From: an uncultured Opitutia bacterium
GTDB lineage: Bacteria > Verrucomicrobiota > Verrucomicrobiia > Opitutales > UBA953
Assembly: GCA_903921665.1 (NCBI GenBank)
Contig: CAIXQT010000210.1
Coordinates: forward strand, 1 to 6,250
DNA length: 6,250 bases
Direction: 5' to 3'
Numbering within the stretch: position 1 is the first letter of the stretch; each line of letters opens with the position of its first letter. This document shows, in pieces, positions 5,616 through 6,250 of this stretch. Under the pieces are notes generated by a model, which saw only the letters and a list, made by a program, of their open reading frames with translations, did not search any database and was not told where the DNA came from. A program made the translations under genes and the position numbers.

Positions 5616-5641
5616 GGACGGCACGTGGTGCCGTCCCTACC
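5616..5641 (-). repeat. REP-like hairpin, copy 5 (solitary)
   Basis: Read on the minus strand: head GGTAG, perfect stem GGACGGCAC / GTGCCGTCC, loop CAC. It is one base shorter in the loop than the other copies. No inverted partner is visible nearby. Confidence 0.68.
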
Positions 5642-5689
5642 AATCCCTCCTTTCCTCGGAACGTTTCTCCCCTTACACCTGTCCTACCC

Positions 5690-5719
5690 CTACCCCACCC
5701 CTATCCCAACCCCTAATCC
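5690..5719 (+). promoter_or_regulatory. Putative degenerate C-rich promoter element of Gfo/Idh/MocA gene
   Basis: CTACCC (5690-5695), 18 nt, then TAATCC (5714-5719), only 1 nt before the ATG at 5721. It keeps the C-rich character and the CCCCTAAT end of the other elements, but the -35-like box is degenerate and the -10-like box is too close for a leaderless start from it. A promoter further upstream, with this as a C-rich leader, is equally possible. Confidence 0.35.
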
Positions 5720-5720
5720 G

Positions 5721-6250
5721 ATGTCTCAACTGAACCGCCGCTCGTTCCTGAAGAACTCCGCCCTCGCCGGCGCCATCCTGGGCTTCCCCTCCATCATCCC
5801 GGCCTCCGCGCTCGGCAAGGATGGCACGGTCGCCCCGAGCAACCGCCTCCAACTCGTCGGCATCGGCCTGAAAGCCCAAGGCGGCGGCGACATGCGCCAG
5901 CTGATGTCCAAGAAGGGCGTCCAGGTCATCGCCGTGTGCGACGTCGACAAGCGCGTCCTCGCCTCCTCCTCCGAAGCCGTCGTCAAGAAAGGCATGGCCG
6001 CCCCGAAGCAGTACGTCGACTTCCGCGAGATGCTCGCGAAGGAGAAGCCCGACGCCGCCGTCCACGGCCTGCCTGACCACTGGCATGGCGTCATCAGCTG
6101 CGCGCTCCTCCGCGCCGGCATCGATGTCTACGGCGAGAAGCCGCTCGCGAAGACCTGGGCCGAAGGCAAGGCGATCGCCGACGCGGTGAAGGAGAACGGC
6201 CGCGTCTGGCAGACGGGCATGTGGCAGCGCTCCACCCCGAATTTCCGCCG
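5721..6250 (+). CDS. Tat-exported Gfo/Idh/MocA family oxidoreductase (3' truncated by window)
   Basis: The first 176 residues are present and the frame runs off the right edge; family members are usually 400-450 residues. The N-terminus MSQLNRRSFLKNSALAGAI is a twin-arginine signal (R6-R7, SFLK) followed by a hydrophobic segment, so the folded, cofactor-bound enzyme is exported. The Rossmann NAD(P)-binding domain begins at 43 (LQLVGIGLKAQGGG, GxG-type loop), continues with VIAVCDVD (69-76), and carries LPDHWHG (117-123) and VYGEKPLAKTW (136-146) with the characteristic EKP lysine at 140. The family oxidises or reduces sugars and polyols, often at C3, with tightly bound NAD(P). Divergence from a secreted ThuA protein suggests a joint role in periplasmic keto-sugar chemistry. 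Substrate cannot be told from this part. No Shine-Dalgarno sequence is seen. Confidence 0.93.
   Translation, partial: MSQLNRRSFLKNSALAGAILGFPSIIPASALGKDGTVAPSNRLQLVGIGLKAQGGGDMRQLMSKKGVQVIAVCDVDKRVLASSSEAVVKKGMAAPKQYVDFREMLAKEKPDAAVHGLPDHWHGVISCALLRAGIDVYGEKPLAKTWAEGKAIADAVKENGRVWQTGMWQRSTPNFR

Larger units (their letters stand above)
5367..5720. other. Repeat-packed divergent intergenic region (thuA / Gfo-Idh-MocA)
   Basis: This 354-bp gene-free region contains, in order: the thuA promoter-like element (5378-5407), a heptamer tandem repeat (5424-5451), an inverted pair of REP-like hairpins (5476-5531), two TTTGCAC doublets (5569-5612), a fifth REP-like hairpin (5616-5641) and a pyrimidine-rich tract running into the start of the oxidoreductase (5642-5720). 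I see no small ORF with coding character and no RNA gene. Stretches 5452-5475 and 5532-5568 show nothing I can name. Confidence 0.75.

Overview
The window looks like a chromosomal segment of a high-G+C bacterium, most plausibly a member of the Verrucomicrobiota (Opitutales-like). This is an inference from gene content: a Tat-exported Gfo/Idh/MocA oxidoreductase, a secreted ThuA-domain protein, a secreted Ala-rich HEAT-like protein and a YhaM-QueA pair. It also rests on unusual repeat-rich, C-rich intergenic regions. No rRNA, tRNA, CRISPR array, integrase or transposase is visible.

Layout, left to right. (1) An unrecognised protein gene on the + strand (to 742) has clearly lower G+C than the rest, and its frame is open to the left edge, so its true start may lie outside. 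(2) It converges, with 3 bp between stop codons, on a minus-strand operon. The upstream gene is a YhaM-type HD-domain 3'-5' exoribonuclease (2821-1820); 3 bp after it comes queA (1816-746), which makes the epoxyqueuosine precursor in tRNA. (3) Divergent from yhaM lies an ArsC-type arsenate reductase (3025-3465), followed by a secreted HEAT-like protein (3536-4315). (4) A convergent 268-bp gap holds a nested palindromic block with two REP-like hairpins and a terminator. (5) A secreted ThuA-domain protein lies on the minus strand (5366-4584). (6) A 354-bp divergent intergenic region is packed with short repeats. (7) A Tat-signal Gfo/Idh/MocA oxidoreductase (5721 onward) is cut by the right edge.

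The genes fall into three unrelated themes: RNA metabolism (yhaM-queA), arsenate/redox (arsC), and probable periplasmic sugar chemistry (the divergent ThuA/Gfo-Idh-MocA pair).

The most interesting material is non-coding. Four of the five visible transcription units start just after a C-rich, G-poor element ending in CCCCTA(A/T)T a few bases before the ATG, with no Shine-Dalgarno sequence. In three of them TTGCCC sits exactly 18 bp before the TAAT/TATT box, which suggests a shared, repeat-borne promoter giving leaderless or very short-leader mRNAs. Separately, five 26-27-nt hairpins share a GG(T/C)AG head and a 9-bp stem that starts with GG. Their stem sequences differ almost completely but keep pairing. 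They resemble REP elements, and four of them occur as two inverted pairs.
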